Assembly: GCF_000143415.4 (NCBI RefSeq)
Contig: NW_003314416.1
Coordinates: 129,332 to 193,331 of the forward strand
Origin: Selaginella moellendorffii
Lineage: Eukaryota; Streptophyta; Lycopodiopsida; Selaginellales; Selaginellaceae
Reading direction: 5' to 3'
Length of the DNA: 64,000 nucleotides
Shown: one piece after another, positions 62,209 through 64,000 of the stretch
Layout: each line of letters opens with the position of its first letter
How positions within the stretch are numbered: the first letter of the stretch is position 1
The notes under the pieces: model-generated
The model's database searches: none
Seen by the model: the letters and a program-made list of their open reading frames with translations, nothing else
What the model was told of the DNA's origin: nothing
Made by a program: the position numbers and the translations under genes

Positions 62209-64000
62209 ATGGCCTTCAGGGTTGGGGAAAAGGTTTACATTTTGAATGGTGGGAAGAGAGTTGCAAAAGGGACCCTTTTGTCTATGGATGGGAACTTTGT
62301 TATACACTGTCAAAGGCTTGGGGAAGGCAATGTAGCTGTATCAGTAGAGACTATCTTCGATGGGAATGTGGTCGCTATTGAACGAAGTGAGATGGTCGTC
62401 GGGGTAAATGTTGTTGTTGCCTTGAAAAATCTTCAGAAGAAAGCAGATGTTGGGGACAGCGCAAGTGCGACGCATGTTCCCTCCGTGGATCTTAAGAACC
62501 GTGCTACATGGATTCAGGCAAAGGTGTTTCTAAACAACCCCGAGGGGGAGGTGGTAGCTGAGGGCTTAGCCACAGTTGTCGATCCAAGAGATGCGGTTGC
62601 TAATCAAGAATTGGGCTGGGATGATATTGGAGTTGCGATTTTAGAGGTTGTTGACACAGAAGAAAACAGTCTGACTATTGGAAGCATTGTGCGGTGGAAA
62701 TTGAGGCACTTAGTGTTTGAGAATGTGAAGGATTCACAATCAAACACCACTACAACTGATGACAGAACATCTCTTCATGGGAAAAGAAAGTACACCTTCC
62801 TAAAGCGCAGCCAAAGGGATCTGAGCAACGAACCGAAAAGGCAGAAAATGGCGATGGAGGTTCGAATGGTCTCAACAGTTGCTTGTTGCAAGAGGAGGTG
62901 CTGTCAACATGCTGATTGGGATGCTATTGAAGAGGAGAGAGCAAGATACAAGACATTGTCCTGGAAGGCAGCTCGCAATTTTGTGTATGAGGCATTACGG
63001 TCATCTGTTGATGCTTCAGAACATCAGGTGGGGGGCATGGTCTTCCAAAGGGGTTTGGTCTGCATGAAGGCATGGAGAATCATTTATGGAGTCCCTCGAA
63101 GCACATTCTACAGAATCAAAACTGAGTTCGAGGAACAAAGGGTTCAACAGGCAGTCCATGGGAACGACGGTACGCACAAAATCAGGGGTCATGTTGTATA
63201 TGGAGAGGCAATCTTCAAGAGGTTTGTCGAGACATGTAGCGAGCAGCAACCACATAAAACCCGCCTCTTGGAAGATGGAACACGAGACACCCAACGAGTT
63301 CTCCCTTCCATGTATACCAAGGGGGCCATATTGGAAGATGTGAATCGGGAACTCCAGAGTAATGGCTACAGGAAGCTAAGCCAATCTAGATTTAGTAGAT
63401 TGTGGAGCAACAGGTTCAGGGATGTGAGTATAGGAAAGTACTCCAGCTTTTCAAAGTGTGACGAGTGCACTGCTATCAAAATGGCTTTGTCGAAGAATTC
63501 TTGCAGCGCTCAAGAGCGAGAGACGTTGGTTAGAAGGCGGCTCGACCACAACATCGAGCAGAGAAGCTGCAGGACTGCATATTATCATAACAGGATTCTC
63601 TCCATGGAGAGACCTGACTCTTACCTCTGCATCATCCACGACAAAATGGACCAGAAAAAGACGTGCTTACCTCGACTCAATCCTGCCCCCAAGGCAATCT
63701 CTTCATCCATGCAGCTGCCTGTGTCTCTGTTTGGCATAATCGCTCATGGGCATGGTGCCCAGAACTATGGGAACTTCTTTGTACCTCTATGGGGTGGCGG
63801 GGGTGCAAACATGATGATTGCGTCCCTAGCAAAACACTTAAGGTCTCTGCAAAGTGCGCAGACTGAGCTGAACGGCCAACCCTTGCATAAGGCCCTTGTC
63901 GATCGAACCCCATACAGGGTTCAGCTGGAGGAGGAGCAAAGGCTTGCAATATCGCGTGGGGCCCCATGCCATCCCAGTGAATATGTTGGCCGTCAGATTG
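62209..64000 (+). CDS. DUF7869-like transposase, copy 2 (with N-terminal domain, 3' end outside window)
   Basis: Open from the ATG at 62209 to the window edge, 597 codons. The first ~85 residues, absent from copy 1, read VGEKVYILNGGKRVAKGTLL ... LGEGNVAVSVETIF. They resemble the next segment (VFLNNPEGEVVAEG ... LGWDDIGVAILEVV), so two DUF8039-like domains lie in tandem. The Cys cluster, FSKCDEC and IIHDKMDQ follow as in copy 1. The DNAGSENKN and GHTHEDVD motifs should lie just outside the window. Near codon 380 it has a few residues (GAILEDV) that copy 1 lacks. This is the better candidate for the ancestral enzyme. The start follows CTTTCAGA, which could be a splice acceptor of a 5' leader intron. 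Confidence 0.72.
   Translation, partial: MAFRVGEKVYILNGGKRVAKGTLLSMDGNFVIHCQRLGEGNVAVSVETIFDGNVVAIERSEMVVGVNVVVALKNLQKKADVGDSASATHVPSVDLKNRATWIQAKVFLNNPEGEVVAEGLATVVDPRDAVANQELGWDDIGVAILEVVDTEENSLTIGSIVRWKLRHLVFENVKDSQSNTTTTDDRTSLHGKRKYTFLKRSQRDLSNEPKRQKMAMEVRMVSTVACCKRRCCQHADWDAIEEERARYKTLSWKAARNFVYEALRSSVDASEHQVGGMVFQRGLVCMKAWRIIYGVPRSTFYRIKTEFEEQRVQQAVHGNDGTHKIRGHVVYGEAIFKRFVETCSEQQPHKTRLLEDGTRDTQRVLPSMYTKGAILEDVNRELQSNGYRKLSQSRFSRLWSNRFRDVSIGKYSSFSKCDECTAIKMALSKNSCSAQERETLVRRRLDHNIEQRSCRTAYYHNRILSMERPDSYLCIIHDKMDQKKTCLPRLNPAPKAISSSMQLPVSLFGIIAHGHGAQNYGNFFVPLWGGGGANMMIASLAKHLRSLQSAQTELNGQPLHKALVDRTPYRVQLEEEQRLAISRGAPCHPSEYVGRQI
63951..63972. repeat. 22-bp palindrome inside transposase frame
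   Basis: Encodes SRGAPCHP in frame. Counterpart of 23564-23585. Confidence 0.8.

Larger units (their letters stand above)
53504..64000 (-). mobile_element. TIR DNA transposon, copy 2 (inverted, runs off the window)
   Basis: Starts with the 23-bp terminal repeat and repeats copy 1 in opposite orientation: ParB-HAD gene (minus), central region, transposase gene (plus, unfinished at 64000). Relative to copy 1 it has one rather than two central units, lacks ~0.5 kb near 62.08 kb, keeps the transposase N-terminus, has an intact HAD motif I, and has a frameshift in the ParB-HAD gene. About 3.2 kb, including the far end, should lie beyond the window. Confidence 0.8.

Noticed and set aside
5274-63972. 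A CRISPR-like array formed by the repeated palindromes
   Set aside because: Spacing is irregular (tens to thousands of bases), the context is spliced nuclear genes, and no cas genes are present.

Overview
The window is nuclear DNA of a land plant with a large, repeat-rich genome. The evidence is TTTAGGG-type telomere repeats, spliced genes, an ADP/ATP carrier of plant type, Ty3/gypsy elements including one with a chromodomain, and LTR elements whose primer sites match the 3' end of initiator tRNA-Met. A Crinkler-type gene and a DUF7869-like transposase gene make a seed-free plant (fern, lycophyte or bryophyte) my best guess, but the species cannot be told from sequence alone.

Layout. 0.3-1.6 kb: two partial, broken copies of a mitochondrial ADP/ATP carrier gene in tandem. 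1.8-5.0 kb: an apparently intact gene for a Crinkler-like protein (coiled coil, P-loop NTPase, PD-(D/E)XK-like nuclease), possibly with a SAM-like first exon. 5.2-7.3 kb: a non-coding block that recurs in the centre of the large transposon described next. 8.6-15.2 kb: a complete non-autonomous LTR retrotransposon with a 5-bp target duplication. 15.9-19.6 kb: a second non-autonomous LTR element. 19.6-20.6 kb: part of a probable LINE-type element.

20,629-34,785 is a 14.16-kb DNA transposon with 23-bp terminal inverted repeats and TA target sites. It carries two divergent genes: a DUF7869-like transposase gene (minus strand), and an 11-exon gene (plus strand) whose predicted ~1,640-residue product joins a ParB-like domain, an acidic linker and an FCP1-type HAD phosphatase-like domain. 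A second copy in opposite orientation begins at 53,504 and runs off the right edge. The two copies have different lesions. Between them (34.8-53.5 kb) lie nested gypsy elements, a chromovirus fragment, solo and recombinant LTRs, a 1.68-kb LINE-like insertion with an 18-bp target duplication, and a LINE 3' end.

Two results stand out. First, a 22-bp palindrome (ATGGCRTGnGG / CCnCAYGCCAT) occurs about 35 times, only in the DNA transposon copies and the related Crinkler-gene block. It sits inside ~50-bp introns, in UTRs and flanks, and in frame inside exons. Second, an LTR, a probable LINE and a gypsy element all break at transposon ends in a pattern explained by one ~18.7-kb inversion through recombination between the two inverted transposon copies. 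That model predicts what lies beyond the right edge of the window.
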